Shown: piece by piece, positions 35,867 to 44,500 of the stretch
How positions within the stretch are numbered: the stretch's first letter is position 1
Layout: each line of letters opens with the position of its first letter
Assembly: GCA_040902765.1 (NCBI GenBank)
Contig: JBBDWO010000002.1
Location: 62,001-126,000, forward strand
Source of the DNA: Acidimicrobiia bacterium
GTDB taxonomy: Bacteria > Actinomycetota > Acidimicrobiia > Spongiisociales > UBA11373
Reading direction: 5' to 3'
Length of the DNA: 64,000 nt
The notes under the pieces: model-generated
The model's database searches: none
Seen by the model: only the letters and a program-made list of their open reading frames with translations
Told to the model about the DNA's origin: nothing
Position numbers and translations under genes: made by a program

Positions 35867-35905
35867 GTTTCCCCCCTATTGCGGAAGTGTGAACACTGTG
35901 TTTCC
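35867..35905. promoter_or_regulatory. Candidate GlnR-type sites between the two GS genes
   Basis: On the glnA sense strand two GGAAAC motifs occur (plus-strand GTTTCC at 35867-35872 and 35900-35905), 33 bp apart, with GTGTGAACAC between them. GlnR boxes contain GaAAC half-sites, but the spacing here is three helical turns and the GTnAC partners are not convincing. Treat as a candidate only. Confidence 0.3.
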
Positions 35906-35967
35906 AGACGGCACCGCCACTTCTCACCCCGGCGACCCCGCCGTAGGATGCCCGCCCGGAGGTCCCC

Positions 35968-37296
35968 ATGGCCAAACAGCACGAGTACGTCCTGCGCACC
36001 GTTGAAGAACGCGGCATCCGGCTCGTCCGGCTGTGGTTCACCGACGTTCTCGGCTACCTCAAGTCGTTCGCCATCACGCCCGCCGAACTCGAGACGGCCT
36101 TCTCCGAGGGCATGCAGTTCGACGGTTCGGCGATCGATGGGTTCTCCCGGGTCCAGGAGGCGGACATGCTCGCCCACCCGGACCCGACCACCTTTCAGAT
36201 CCTCCCCTGGCGCGACGACCAGGCCGGTGTCGGTCGGATGTTCTGCGGTCTCACCACTCCGGATGGGGAGCCCTTCGAGGGCGATCCGCGCTCCGTCCTG
36301 CAACGGAACCTGGCGCGGGCCGCCGACCTCGGATACACGTTCATGGTCGGGCCCGAGGTCGAATACTTCTACTTCGCCGATGCCGGGCCCGAGCCGCAGC
36401 TCCTCGACCGCGGTGGGTACTTCGACCTGACCCCGCTCGACGTCGCCCAGGAGTACCGCCGCCGCACCATCATGGCCCTGGAGAGCCTCGGCATCCCCGT
36501 CGAGGCGTCCCACCACGAGGTGGCGCCGAGCCAGCACGAGATCGATCTGCGCTACACCGATGCCCTGACGATGGCCGACGCCCTGATGACCACGCGGCTC
36601 GCCGTCAAGGAGGTGGCCATGGAGCAGGGCATCTACGCCACCTTCATGCCCAAGCCGGTGGAAGGCATCGACGGCAGCGGGCTGCACCTGCACCTGTCGC
36701 TGTTCGAGGGTGACCGCAACGCGTTCCACGAGGCGGGCGCCGAGTACGGGCTGTCCCCGGTGGCCCGGGGCTTCGTCGCCGGCCTGCTGCACCACGGCCG
36801 GGAGATCACCGCGATCACCAACCAGTGGGTCAACTCGTACAAGCGCCTGGTCAGCGGGTTCGACGCTCCAGTGTGGATCACCTGGGCGCGCAACAACCAG
36901 TCGGCACTGATCAGGGTTCCGACGCCAAAGAAGGGGAAGCCGGCGAGCACACGCATCGAATACCGCTCCCCGGATCCGGCCTGCAACCCCTACCTCGCCC
37001 TGTCGGTGATCCTCGCCGCCGGCCTGGCCGGGATCGAGGGCGGGTACGAGCTGCCGCCCGAAATCGCCACCGACGTAAACGGGCTCTCACCCGAGGAACT
37101 GATGGCGCACGGGATCGACCGCATCCCCGGCAACCTGGCGGCGGCCCTCGACGCCATGGAGGAGTCCGAGTTGGTGGCGACCGCCCTCGGCGAGCATCTG
37201 TTCGAGTGGTTCCTGCGCAACAAGCGCGCCGAGTGGGACCGCTATCAGCGCCATGTGAGCCGCTACGAGCTCGAGGAGTACCTGCCGATCCTGTGA
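35968..37296 (+). CDS. glnA2: Second glutamine synthetase (type I, no adenylylation site)
   Basis: 442 residues. Same catalytic motifs as GSI (MQFDGSAIDGFSRVQEADM, GPEVEYFYF, VEASHHEVAPSQHEIDLRY, GSGLHLHLSLF, ARNNQSALIRVPT), but the 25-residue insertion and the YDLPPEE adenylylation loop of GSI-beta are absent: the matching region reads GYELPPEI. This is the GSI-alpha-like, GlnA2-type form in actinobacteria. It may act as a glutamine or gamma-glutamylamine synthetase. Divergent from glnA with 155 bp between starts. Confidence 0.92.
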   Translation: MAKQHEYVLRTVEERGIRLVRLWFTDVLGYLKSFAITPAELETAFSEGMQFDGSAIDGFSRVQEADMLAHPDPTTFQILPWRDDQAGVGRMFCGLTTPDGEPFEGDPRSVLQRNLARAADLGYTFMVGPEVEYFYFADAGPEPQLLDRGGYFDLTPLDVAQEYRRRTIMALESLGIPVEASHHEVAPSQHEIDLRYTDALTMADALMTTRLAVKEVAMEQGIYATFMPKPVEGIDGSGLHLHLSLFEGDRNAFHEAGAEYGLSPVARGFVAGLLHHGREITAITNQWVNSYKRLVSGFDAPVWITWARNNQSALIRVPTPKKGKPASTRIEYRSPDPACNPYLALSVILAAGLAGIEGGYELPPEIATDVNGLSPEELMAHGIDRIPGNLAAALDAMEESELVATALGEHLFEWFLRNKRAEWDRYQRHVSRYELEEYLPIL

Positions 37297-37371
37297 TCGC
37301 CGGGCGTCACGGATCGGCGGTGACGATCCGGTTGAAGGGCCGATCCAGCGGCATCGCACTACCGTCTCCGC

Positions 37372-38016
37372 ATGCGGATCGCCATCCATCCCGAGGAGCC
37401 GTCCGAGGCGCTGTCGGAAGCATTGACCACGGCTCGCCTCACCCCGGTCGGAGTCGCCGACGTCCTCGCCCTCTCCGAAGGGGAGCACGACGAGGGTTGG
37501 GATCTGGTGATCGTCGAGCTGGGAGACTCGCCGACGACTCGCCTGGCGTTTGCCCGCCGGGTCAAGGAGGCGGACCTGGCTCGCATCCTCGTCGTCGCCG
37601 CCGCGACCGATCACGCCGAACTCGTCGACGCTCCCTGCGACGACTTCGTGCTGACCCCCGTGTCACCGGTCGAACTCGCCGTCAGGGCGCTGCGACTGAT
37701 CGAGCCGAGCAACGCCGAGACGGAGGAGTCCCTCCACTTCAAGGACCTGACCCTGGACCTGGCCACCTACCAGGCACGGGTCGGCTCCACTCCGATCGAT
37801 CTCACCTACATGGAGTACGAGCTGCTCAGGTTTTTCGTCACCAACCAGGGTCGTGTCTGGTCCAGGGAACAGCTCCTGTCGCGAGTGTGGGGCTACGACT
37901 ACTTCGGGGGAGCCCGCACCGTCGACGTCCACGTTCGCCGTTTGCGCTCCAAGCTCGGCGAAGAGCGGGCGTCGTGGATCACCACCGTCCGAAGCGTGGG
38001 CTACCGGTTCGGGTAG
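37372..38016 (+). CDS. glnR: GlnR-like atypical OmpR-family regulator
   Basis: 214 residues. Residues 1-110 form a receiver-like domain without the acidic pocket: the phospho-acceptor position is Glu49 (LVIVELGD) and the usual KP is TP (LTPVSP). Residues 120-214 are a winged helix of the OmpR type: IDLTYMEYELLRFFVTNQGRVWSREQLLSRVWGYDYFGGARTVDVHVRRLRSKLG. The YDYFGGARTVDVHVRRLR stretch is as in actinobacterial GlnR, which is likewise unphosphorylated. Position next to two glutamine synthetase genes supports a nitrogen regulator. 75 bp downstream of glnA2. Confidence 0.82.
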   Translation: MRIAIHPEEPSEALSEALTTARLTPVGVADVLALSEGEHDEGWDLVIVELGDSPTTRLAFARRVKEADLARILVVAAATDHAELVDAPCDDFVLTPVSPVELAVRALRLIEPSNAETEESLHFKDLTLDLATYQARVGSTPIDLTYMEYELLRFFVTNQGRVWSREQLLSRVWGYDYFGGARTVDVHVRRLRSKLGEERASWITTVRSVGYRFG

Positions 38017-38043
38017 CGACCAGGATCCGTCGTGCGGGTTGCC

Positions 38044-38406
38044 TCAGGAAGCCGCGGCAAACAGGACCGCTACCGCCACTCCGATGACGAGCAGTGCCAG
38101 TGCGGCAAAGACCGCAGCCCGCAGTCGCACCGGTGTGTCGTCGCGATCGAAGGGATCGTCCTTCGGGTCATAGGAGCTCGGAACCCGCCGCTCGACGGGT
38201 TGCGGCCGTCGCGGCCGGCCCGTGTCGAGCCTGGGCATGGGCTCCGGGTACCGCTCCGCCACCGGGACAGCAACCTCGAGGTCCTCGAGATCCGACACGA
38301 TCTTGTCGATCTCGCTGTTCTCGACGGCGTCGCTGAGATCGTGCTTCGCCCGGCGAATCATCTCGGAACTGGAGAGGGCGTCGCGGTCCTGTGAATCAGT
38401 CATCAC
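38044..38406 (-). CDS. Small tail-anchored membrane protein
   Basis: 120 residues, strongly acidic N-terminal half, Pro/Arg-rich linker (RRPQPVERR), and a single hydrophobic segment at the very C-terminus (AAVFAALALLVIGVAVAVLF). No recognised domain. Converges with the GlnR-like gene. Confidence 0.7.
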   Translation of the reverse strand: MMTDSQDRDALSSSEMIRRAKHDLSDAVENSEIDKIVSDLEDLEVAVPVAERYPEPMPRLDTGRPRRPQPVERRVPSSYDPKDDPFDRDDTPVRLRAAVFAALALLVIGVAVAVLFAAAS

Positions 38407-38444
38407 TCAGAACCCTACCGGCCCCGCGTTCCTCTCTGAAGACT

Positions 38445-38472
38445 GGGAACTGGCAACCGGTAACCGAAAACC
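38445..38472. repeat. Heptad array near L,D-transpeptidase 3' end
   Basis: GGGAACT, GGCAACC, GGTAACC, GAAAACC in 7-bp phase, ending 4 bp before the stop codon of the opposite-strand gene. Confidence 0.75.
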
Positions 38473-38476
38473 CCGA

Positions 38477-39493
38477 TCACGCATCCCATACGTGGATCGG
38501 CATCCCCACATAGACCCTGGCCTCCTCGGCGTAAATGGTCCGATCGTCGACGCCGTCGACGAGCTCGAACGGGCGTAGGAAGTCCATGTCCCAGATCGTC
38601 ACCCGGATGCAGCCGTGTGAGGCCGGGTACGAGGGAACGCTGCGGTACCCGTGGATGCCGTAGTTCCACTCGCCGTACTGGCCCACATAGAAGATGCCCT
38701 TGTAGACAGACCAAGCCCGCGGGCGGGGGGACCATCCGCCCCCGTACTCGTGCTCGTAGTTGAACTGAGACCCGTTCGCCATCCGGGCGGTCCGCGGGGT
38801 CACACTCACCCCGCAACTGTCGTTCCGGCACGCGACGGTCCCGTACCCCCTCCCCGTACTCACCGGCATGATCGCCGCCACCTGGTGGTCCTCGATCAGG
38901 TAGAGGACCTGGTGACCGATGTCGACCTCGATGCGATCCCGCTGACCGCGGCGGTGCTTCGGCGGCTGAGGATCGAACGCCTCGAGCATCAGCCAGTCGG
39001 ATGCGCTCCAGTCGTTGGGCGGCGGATCGGCGAGCCACTCCTCGACGGCGCTGTACGGGTCGGTGTGAGCGGGCCCGATGAGCTTGTGAAAGGAGACCAC
39101 GGCGTGTCGGGTCGCGTCGTCGTAAACGCCGGTCAGTTCGGCGCGAAACAGCTTCCTGCTGGCGAGCAGCCACTGCAGTCGCAGAACGTCCTCACCATCG
39201 TCCCCGGGGCACAGGTGGGGATACGACTGAAACGGCTCCTCCGGGGGCCGGATGCTACCCGTCGGACCGCACAGGTCGGACCGCGCCGACCAGTTCATCG
39301 GGAGAACGAAGCCGGCCAGGGTCGCACCCGGCTCGAGGCCGCTGGTGTGCACATACGGAACGTCCGACTGGGGATGCCCGAGCAAGCGAAGGTCGGCGGA
39401 TGCGCCAGCCGACGCCGGGGCCACGAGCGTTGCAGCGACGGCGACGACCACCGCTCGTCTGAACACCCGGCGGTACCTCATCGGAAGGACCAT
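38477..39493 (-). CDS. L,D-transpeptidase with peptidoglycan-binding domain
   Basis: 338 residues from ATG 39493 (an inner ATG at 39481 is also possible). Signal peptide (RRAVVVAVAATLVAPASAGASA), a peptidoglycan-binding helical domain (CPGDDGEDVLRLQWLLASR...TGVYDDATRHAV) and a YkuD catalytic domain ending with IHGYRSVPSYPASHGCIRV, where the SHGCIR cysteine is the acylated nucleophile. Makes 3-3 crosslinks or attaches proteins in the cell wall, outside the membrane. An extra Trp-rich linker region precedes the YkuD part. Confidence 0.93.
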   Translation of the reverse strand: MVLPMRYRRVFRRAVVVAVAATLVAPASAGASADLRLLGHPQSDVPYVHTSGLEPGATLAGFVLPMNWSARSDLCGPTGSIRPPEEPFQSYPHLCPGDDGEDVLRLQWLLASRKLFRAELTGVYDDATRHAVVSFHKLIGPAHTDPYSAVEEWLADPPPNDWSASDWLMLEAFDPQPPKHRRGQRDRIEVDIGHQVLYLIEDHQVAAIMPVSTGRGYGTVACRNDSCGVSVTPRTARMANGSQFNYEHEYGGGWSPRPRAWSVYKGIFYVGQYGEWNYGIHGYRSVPSYPASHGCIRVTIWDMDFLRPFELVDGVDDRTIYAEEARVYVGMPIHVWDA

Positions 39494-39530
39494 ACCGCCC
39501 CGATAAGCGCCGGAGCGAGCATGCCGGGAT

Positions 39531-41051
39531 TCAACCGAATTCGATGCCCTGCGCCAACGGGAGGTCGCCACCCCAGTTGATCGTGTTCGTCTGACGCCTC
39601 ATGTACGCCTTCCATGCGTCCGATCCCGCCTCGCGACCACCGCCGGTCTCCTTCTCGCCGCCAAAGGCCCCGCCGATCTCGGCGCCCGAGGTACCGATGT
39701 TGACGTTGGCGATGCCGCAGTCGGAGCCCTCAGCAGACAGGAACAGCTCGGCGGCGCGCAGGCTGTTGGTGAAGATCGCCGACGACAGGCCTTGAGGAAC
39801 CGCGTTCTGCAGCACGATGGCGTCCTGGATGTCACGAGCCTCGGTCACGTACAGGATCGGAGCGAACGTCTCGATGTCGATGATCGGTGCGTCACGGTCG
39901 ATCTCGATGATCGTCGGCTCGACGAAGTGACCGGCGAGGCCCACCTCGGCACGCTTACCACCGGTGAGGACCTTGCCGCCCTGCTGCTGGGCGACCTCGA
40001 TGGCCGCCATCATCTCGTCGACGGCGGAGGCGTTCACCAGCGGTCCCATCAGCGTCGCCGGATCCAGCGGATCGCCGATGCGGACCTGCCGGTAAGCATC
40101 GACCAGACGCTTGAGCACGTCTCCCTTGATGCCGGACTCGATGATCATGCGCCGCACCGAGGTGCACCGCTGTCCGGCGGTCCCGACGGCGCCGAACAGC
40201 ACCGCCCGGGTCACCAGGTCGGGATCGGCGTCGTCGAGGACGATGACCGCGTTGTTGCCGCCGAGTTCAAGGATCGACCGCCCGAAGCGCTTGGCCACGG
40301 CGACGCCGACCTTCTCCCCGACGGCACAGGACCCAGTCGCGGAGACGAGCGGCACGCTCTTGTCGTTGATCATCCGGTCGCCGACCTCGGAGCCGCGCCC
40401 GACGACGAGGTTGAAGACGCCCTCGAACCCGGTGTCGGCCATCACCTCGTCACAGATGCGGGTGACGGCGACCGCGGTCAGCGGCGTCTGCGACGACGGC
40501 TTCCAGACGATCGTGTCACCGCACACGGCGGCGATGAAGGCGTTCCACGACCATACGGCCACCGGGAAGTTGAAGGCCGAGATCACGCCGACGGGGCCCA
40601 GCGGATGCCACTGCTCGTACATCCGATGGCGGGGCCTCTCCGACGCCATACTGAGGCCGTAGAGCTGCCGGGAGAGCCCGACGGCGAAGTCGGCCATGTC
40701 GATCATCTCCTGGACCTCACCCTGACCCTCGGCGACGATCTTCCCCATCTCCAGGGACACCAGGGCGCCGAGAGCCTCCTTCCTGTCGCGAAGCGCGTTT
40801 CCGATCAGCCGCACGTACTCGCCGCGCTTGGGTGCGGGCAGCATTCGCCACTCGGCGAAGGTCTCCCGGCTGGAGCGCAGAACCGCGTCGTAGTCGTCGG
40901 CGCTCGCTTGCGTCACCGAGCCGATGGTCTCGGTCGTGGTCGGGTTCTCCACGGCGAGATCGGAGCCTCCGGTCTGCAACCAACCCCCGGCGTAGGCCCC
41001 TGGGCTGGTATCGGTGAGGCCGAGCGCCTCGAAGATGTCGTCACGATTCAT
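39531..41051 (-). CDS. amaB: Aldehyde dehydrogenase, ALDH7 (aminoadipic semialdehyde type)
   Basis: 506 residues, ATG 41051. ALDH7/antiquitin markers: [54 protein letters not shown], catalytic Glu in LELGGNN and Cys in GTAGQRCTS. This family oxidises alpha-aminoadipic-6-semialdehyde in lysine catabolism (bacterial AmaB). No lysine-catabolic partner is adjacent, so the substrate is by family only. Separated from the RidA-like gene by 10 bp; likely one operon. Confidence 0.9.
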   Translation of the reverse strand: MNRDDIFEALGLTDTSPGAYAGGWLQTGGSDLAVENPTTTETIGSVTQASADDYDAVLRSSRETFAEWRMLPAPKRGEYVRLIGNALRDRKEALGALVSLEMGKIVAEGQGEVQEMIDMADFAVGLSRQLYGLSMASERPRHRMYEQWHPLGPVGVISAFNFPVAVWSWNAFIAAVCGDTIVWKPSSQTPLTAVAVTRICDEVMADTGFEGVFNLVVGRGSEVGDRMINDKSVPLVSATGSCAVGEKVGVAVAKRFGRSILELGGNNAVIVLDDADPDLVTRAVLFGAVGTAGQRCTSVRRMIIESGIKGDVLKRLVDAYRQVRIGDPLDPATLMGPLVNASAVDEMMAAIEVAQQQGGKVLTGGKRAEVGLAGHFVEPTIIEIDRDAPIIDIETFAPILYVTEARDIQDAIVLQNAVPQGLSSAIFTNSLRAAELFLSAEGSDCGIANVNIGTSGAEIGGAFGGEKETGGGREAGSDAWKAYMRRQTNTINWGGDLPLAQGIEFG

Positions 41052-41061
41052 GGGCGCTCCT

Positions 41062-41442
41062 TCAGCGTGCGGCGATGACTTCGATCTCGACGAGGTAGCC
41101 GCCGGGGAGGGCACCCGCCTGGACCGTCGATCGAGCGGGTGGGTCGGTGTCGAAGTATCGGGCGTACACCGCGTTGACCGCGGCGAAGTCGTCGATGTCG
41201 GCGAGGAACACCGATGCCTTCACCACGTCCGGGAACCCCAGGCCGAGGTCGCCCAGGATGGCAGCGATGTTGTCGAGAACCCGCTCCGCCTGAGCGGCTA
41301 CGTCGCCATCGACCTTCTGACCGGTGGCCGGCTCGAGGGCGACCTGACCGGCGAGGAACACGAACCCGTTGGCCTCTGCAGCCATCGAGTACGGGCCGAG
41401 CGCCTTCGGTCCACTGGGCGTCTCAGGCAGCGACTTGGGCAT
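41062..41442 (-). CDS. RidA-family protein
   Basis: 126 residues, ATG 41442. RidA signature: [76 protein letters not shown] with the conserved Arg that binds the imino acid carboxylate. RidA proteins remove reactive enamine/imine intermediates. Location just upstream of the aminoadipate-type dehydrogenase fits scavenging of imines from amino acid breakdown. Confidence 0.9.
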   Translation of the reverse strand: MPKSLPETPSGPKALGPYSMAAEANGFVFLAGQVALEPATGQKVDGDVAAQAERVLDNIAAILGDLGLGFPDVVKASVFLADIDDFAAVNAVYARYFDTDPPARSTVQAGALPGGYLVEIEVIAAR

Positions 41443-41490
41443 GTGATGAGGCTCCTCGGGTGTCAGACGTGGAAGGGTAGCCCCGCACTC

Positions 41491-41539
41491 AACCGGCAAC
41501 GGATGCCGGGCGATCAGCGCTCAGCGAATTGCGAGTCCC
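41491..41539. repeat. Degenerate heptad array
   Basis: Seven 7-bp steps between RidA and the A-type carrier gene; most end in GC or GGC (AACCGGC, GCCGGGC, GATCAGC, GCTCAGC, GAATTGC). More divergent than the others, but ends exactly at the neighbouring stop codon. Confidence 0.5.
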
Positions 41540-41902
41540 CTACGAGAACGAGTTGCCACACCCACACGAACGGGTCACGTTCGGGTTGTTGATGTGGAAA
41601 CCGGCACCGGACAGTCCGTCCTTGTAGTCAACCTCGGCGCCGTTGAGCATGTCGAGGCTCTGCGTGTCGACGATCAACTTGACGCCACCGTCGTAGTCGC
41701 TGATCACATCGCCCTCGTCGACCGCCGCGTCGAAGTACATCTCGTACGAGAACCCGGAACAGCCGCCGGGGCGGACCCCGATGCGGAGGGCGAGACCCTC
41801 CTCGTCCTCACGGGCCATCAGCTCGGCGACCTTGGCCACCGCCGACGCAGTCAGCGTCACCTTGGGCTCAGCCCCGCGCGGCGTGATCGAAATAGTCTGC
41901 AT
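41540..41902 (-). CDS. erpA: A-type iron-sulfur carrier (ErpA/IscA-like)
   Basis: 120 residues, ATG 41902. HesB/A-type motif: Cys in RPGGCSGFSYEM and the C-terminal TRSCGCGNSFS (Cys-x-Cys), the three ligands for cluster binding. Delivers Fe-S clusters to apo-proteins. Divergent from mrp/apbC, another Fe-S carrier. Confidence 0.93.
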   Translation of the reverse strand: MQTISITPRGAEPKVTLTASAVAKVAELMAREDEEGLALRIGVRPGGCSGFSYEMYFDAAVDEGDVISDYDGGVKLIVDTQSLDMLNGAEVDYKDGLSGAGFHINNPNVTRSCGCGNSFS

Positions 41903-41946
41903 GGGGCGAGTATACGTGCACCCCGGTTGGGGGCCAGCCCGGGGCC

Positions 41947-42045
41947 GCAATTCGCTATTCGCTATTCGCGATTCGCAGAACCGCCGCTTGGGCCGTCCGA
42001 CGTGTTCCGGGGCGCTTGCGAATTGCGAATCGCGAATTGCGTATC
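41947..42045. repeat. Inverted pair of heptad arrays between erpA-like and mrp
   Basis: Left array GCAATTC, GCTATTC twice, GCGATTC (41947-41974); right array GCGAATT, GCGAATC, GCGAATT, GCGTATC (42018-42045), roughly reverse-complementary. About 43 bp of single-copy spacer lies between. Confidence 0.85.
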
Positions 42046-42069
42046 GCTCACAAGCACTACCTTGCTCGT

Positions 42070-43224
42070 GTGACCACCACTCGCACCGTCGAAGACATAG
42101 AGGCGGCGCTGCGCGGCGTCGTCGACCCGGAACTGGGGGGCGACGTCGTAGAACTCGGCATGGTCCGCGACATCTCGGTGGACGGCGGTGTCGCCACCAT
42201 CTCGATCGCCCTCACCATCGCCGCCTGCCCAATGCGGGACCAGATCGAGAACGACGTCATCCGTAAGGTGAGGGCACTCGATGCGATCGACGAGGTTGTG
42301 GTGCAGGTGACGGCGATGACCCAGAGGCAGCGTTCCGAGCTGATGTCGGTGGCCCGACGCAAGGCTCGTGAGGGCGCTACACCGACCATGGTGTCGCCCA
42401 CGACCCGGGTGATCGCCGTCGGATCGGGCAAAGGCGGTGTCGGCAAGTCGTCGATCGCGGTCAACCTGGCGGTGGCCCTGCGCGGCGCCGGCTTCCGGGT
42501 CGGGCTGCTCGACGCCGACATCTGGGGATTCTCCGTGCCCCGAATGCTCGGCGCCACCGGCCGGATTCAGGCCAACGACGACGGAAAGATGCTGCCCGAG
42601 GAAGCCCACGGCGTACAGCTGGTTTCCACCGGGCTGCTCGTCGACCGGGAGGAAACCGCCCTCATGTGGCGGGGTCTCATGCTCTCCAAGGCACTCGAGC
42701 AGTTCCTCACCGATGTCGCCTGGGACCGCGACCTCGACTACCTGGTCCTCGACATGCCGCCCGGCACCGGGGACATCCAGATGGCGCTGTCCCGGCTCCT
42801 CCCACAGGCGGAAATGGTGGTGGTGACCACCCCGCAGAAGGCGGCGCAGAAAGTGGCGGCCAGGGTCGCCGACATGGCACGCCGCTCATACATGCCGGTG
42901 GTCGGAGTCATCGAGAACATGTCCGGCTTCACCGCCGACGACGGGCGGACCTACGACCTGTTCGGATCCGGCGGTGGGCAGGAACTCGCCGACAACCTCG
43001 GCGTGCCCCTGATCAGCCGGGTGCCACTCGACCCCTTCGTCGTCGAAGGCGGCGACGGCGGGAACCCGGTAGTAGTCGCCCATCCGGATGCTCCGTCGGC
43101 CCAGGCGATCATCGCCGCCGCTGCGCGAATCGTGGAACTCGTCCCCCCCGCCGCCGAAGAAACCTGCACCGCAAGGATCGCGGTCCTGATGGAACAGCTG
43201 GGGCGAGTAGCGAGCAGCGAGTAG
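42070..43224 (+). CDS. mrp: Mrp/ApbC-family Fe-S cluster carrier ATPase
   Basis: 384 residues from GTG 42070. N-terminal MIP18/DUF59 domain (about 1-95: VDPELGGDVVELGMV, LTIAACPMRDQIE), then a ParA/MinD-like ATPase with deviant Walker A GSGKGGVGKSS (about 118-128), DADIWGFSVPRMLG, and DYLVLDMPPGTGDIQ. The CxxC of many Mrp proteins is not evident. The TAG stop lies within a GAGTAGC repeat unit, so the terminal RVASSE is repeat-derived. Confidence 0.93.
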   Translation: MTTTRTVEDIEAALRGVVDPELGGDVVELGMVRDISVDGGVATISIALTIAACPMRDQIENDVIRKVRALDAIDEVVVQVTAMTQRQRSELMSVARRKAREGATPTMVSPTTRVIAVGSGKGGVGKSSIAVNLAVALRGAGFRVGLLDADIWGFSVPRMLGATGRIQANDDGKMLPEEAHGVQLVSTGLLVDREETALMWRGLMLSKALEQFLTDVAWDRDLDYLVLDMPPGTGDIQMALSRLLPQAEMVVVTTPQKAAQKVAARVADMARRSYMPVVGVIENMSGFTADDGRTYDLFGSGGGQELADNLGVPLISRVPLDPFVVEGGDGGNPVVVAHPDAPSAQAIIAAAARIVELVPPAAEETCTARIAVLMEQLGRVASSE

Positions 43225-43313
43225 CCAGAGCGCTACCGGCTACCGGCTACCGGCTACCGGCAAGAACCAGCAGGCAAGGCTCGGCGCGTCTGGCTGGTAG
43301 CTGGCAGCTGGTA
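43205..43313. repeat. Heptad arrays across the mrp stop codon
   Basis: GAGTAGC, GAGCAGC, GAGTAGC (43205-43225, contains the mrp TAG), GCTACCG four times (43232-43259), then an inverted related array GCTGGTA, GCTGGCA, GCTGGTA (43293-43313). Confidence 0.85.
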
Positions 43314-43336
43314 GCCCGAGTCGGCCGAAGGCCGAC

Positions 43337-44458
43337 TCACCTACACAGCTTCAGTAGCAGCTGATATGGGTTGGTCAACGGACCGCCGCCCGGCTGGAGG
43401 CCCAGGTGCAGGTGCGGCATGCTGGAGGCACCGGTGCTGCCGACGTACCCGATGATCTGGGTGACACCGACGCGACTCCCGGACGATATCCCCGGAGCGA
43501 ACCCATGCAAGTGGGCGTAGTAGTAGACGTCGCCGCTGTCTCCCCGAAGGTACAACTGATTGCCCCCGGCCCAGTGCCAGGAGGGGCTCCCATTGACGAT
43601 GGTGCCGTTCTCCATGGCCACCAGGGGCGTCCCGGTCGCAGCCACGATGTCGGTCCCGTGATGGACACCGTTTCGATACGGGCGGGGCTCGAGCCATGAG
43701 TCGCGGAACGTGTTGCCGTATCCGGGCGGCACCGGACACGTCCTCCCGCTCGGGTCGATGTGGGCGCTGGTGGCGAAACCACCCCTGGCGGCGGCCGCAC
43801 GCTGAGCCGCCTCTTGCGCCGCCCGGCGCGCCCGCTCCCGCACCGCCTCCTCCCGCTCCCACTGCTCGGCGAGCGCCCGGTACTCAGTGTTGATCACTTC
43901 GAGATCATCGAGCAGAGCGTTCATCTGCACCTGGACTTCCGCTGCCTGTTCCGCCTGTACCACCAACAGCTGTTCGAGCTCATCGGTGAGGCGTGACCGA
44001 TCCTCCTGAAGCGAGACGAGCAGGTTGACCGCGTCGAGATCCTCGTCGACCAGAGCATCGAGATAGGCGCTGCGGGCACCGAGGATGCCGATCGACTCGG
44101 GGCTCATCGCGGAGATCGCCGACGTGCTCGAGCCGAAGTTGAGGTACATGTCGAGCGCCCGCTCCTTGGCGGCCAGCTCGGCGAGGGCGATCTCGCGGTC
44201 ACGATTGGCGATGTCGGCCTCGATCCGCCCGATCCGCGCCAGGGTGTGGTCCTGCTGCAAGGCGATGAAGTCCAGTTGGGCGAGGCGCTCATCCACCTCG
44301 GACTGCTTGGCGTTGACGCGGCCACGCGCCTCGTCGAGTTGGGCGCGGGTCACCTCGGCGGAAGCGGCAATGGTCTGGCCGATCACCGCGGTGAGAACCA
44401 CGGTGACAATGGCGAACCGTCGCCAGGACGAGAGAGGGGCAGGAGCCAACTCGGCCAT
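43337..44458 (-). CDS. M23 peptidase with coiled-coil (EnvC/NlpD-like)
   Basis: 373 residues, ATG 44458 (GTG at 44479 possible). Signal/anchor segment (FAIVTVVLTAVIGQTIAASA), coiled-coil about 25-210 (TRAQLDEARGRVNAKQSEVDERL...), then an LytM/M23 domain with HHGTD and MPHLHLGL metal-binding histidines and Asp. Peptidoglycan endopeptidase or a regulator of amidases at division. A close paralogue of the next gene upstream, 42 bp away. Confidence 0.9.
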   Translation of the reverse strand: MAELAPAPLSSWRRFAIVTVVLTAVIGQTIAASAEVTRAQLDEARGRVNAKQSEVDERLAQLDFIALQQDHTLARIGRIEADIANRDREIALAELAAKERALDMYLNFGSSTSAISAMSPESIGILGARSAYLDALVDEDLDAVNLLVSLQEDRSRLTDELEQLLVVQAEQAAEVQVQMNALLDDLEVINTEYRALAEQWEREEAVRERARRAAQEAAQRAAAARGGFATSAHIDPSGRTCPVPPGYGNTFRDSWLEPRPYRNGVHHGTDIVAATGTPLVAMENGTIVNGSPSWHWAGGNQLYLRGDSGDVYYYAHLHGFAPGISSGSRVGVTQIIGYVGSTGASSMPHLHLGLQPGGGPLTNPYQLLLKLCR

Positions 44459-44500
44459 ACGCACGGCGAGGTTACCCACGCAGGGAAATTGCGAGACAGA

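Noticed and set aside
34415-35967. Open frame antisense to glnA joined to the second glutamine synthetase region
   Set aside because: Shadow of glnA, Val/Gly/Arg-rich low-information protein with no motif.
38651-39580. Plus-strand frame of 309 codons over the L,D-transpeptidase
   Set aside because: The minus strand carries a signal peptide and the SHGCIR active site; the plus frame has none.
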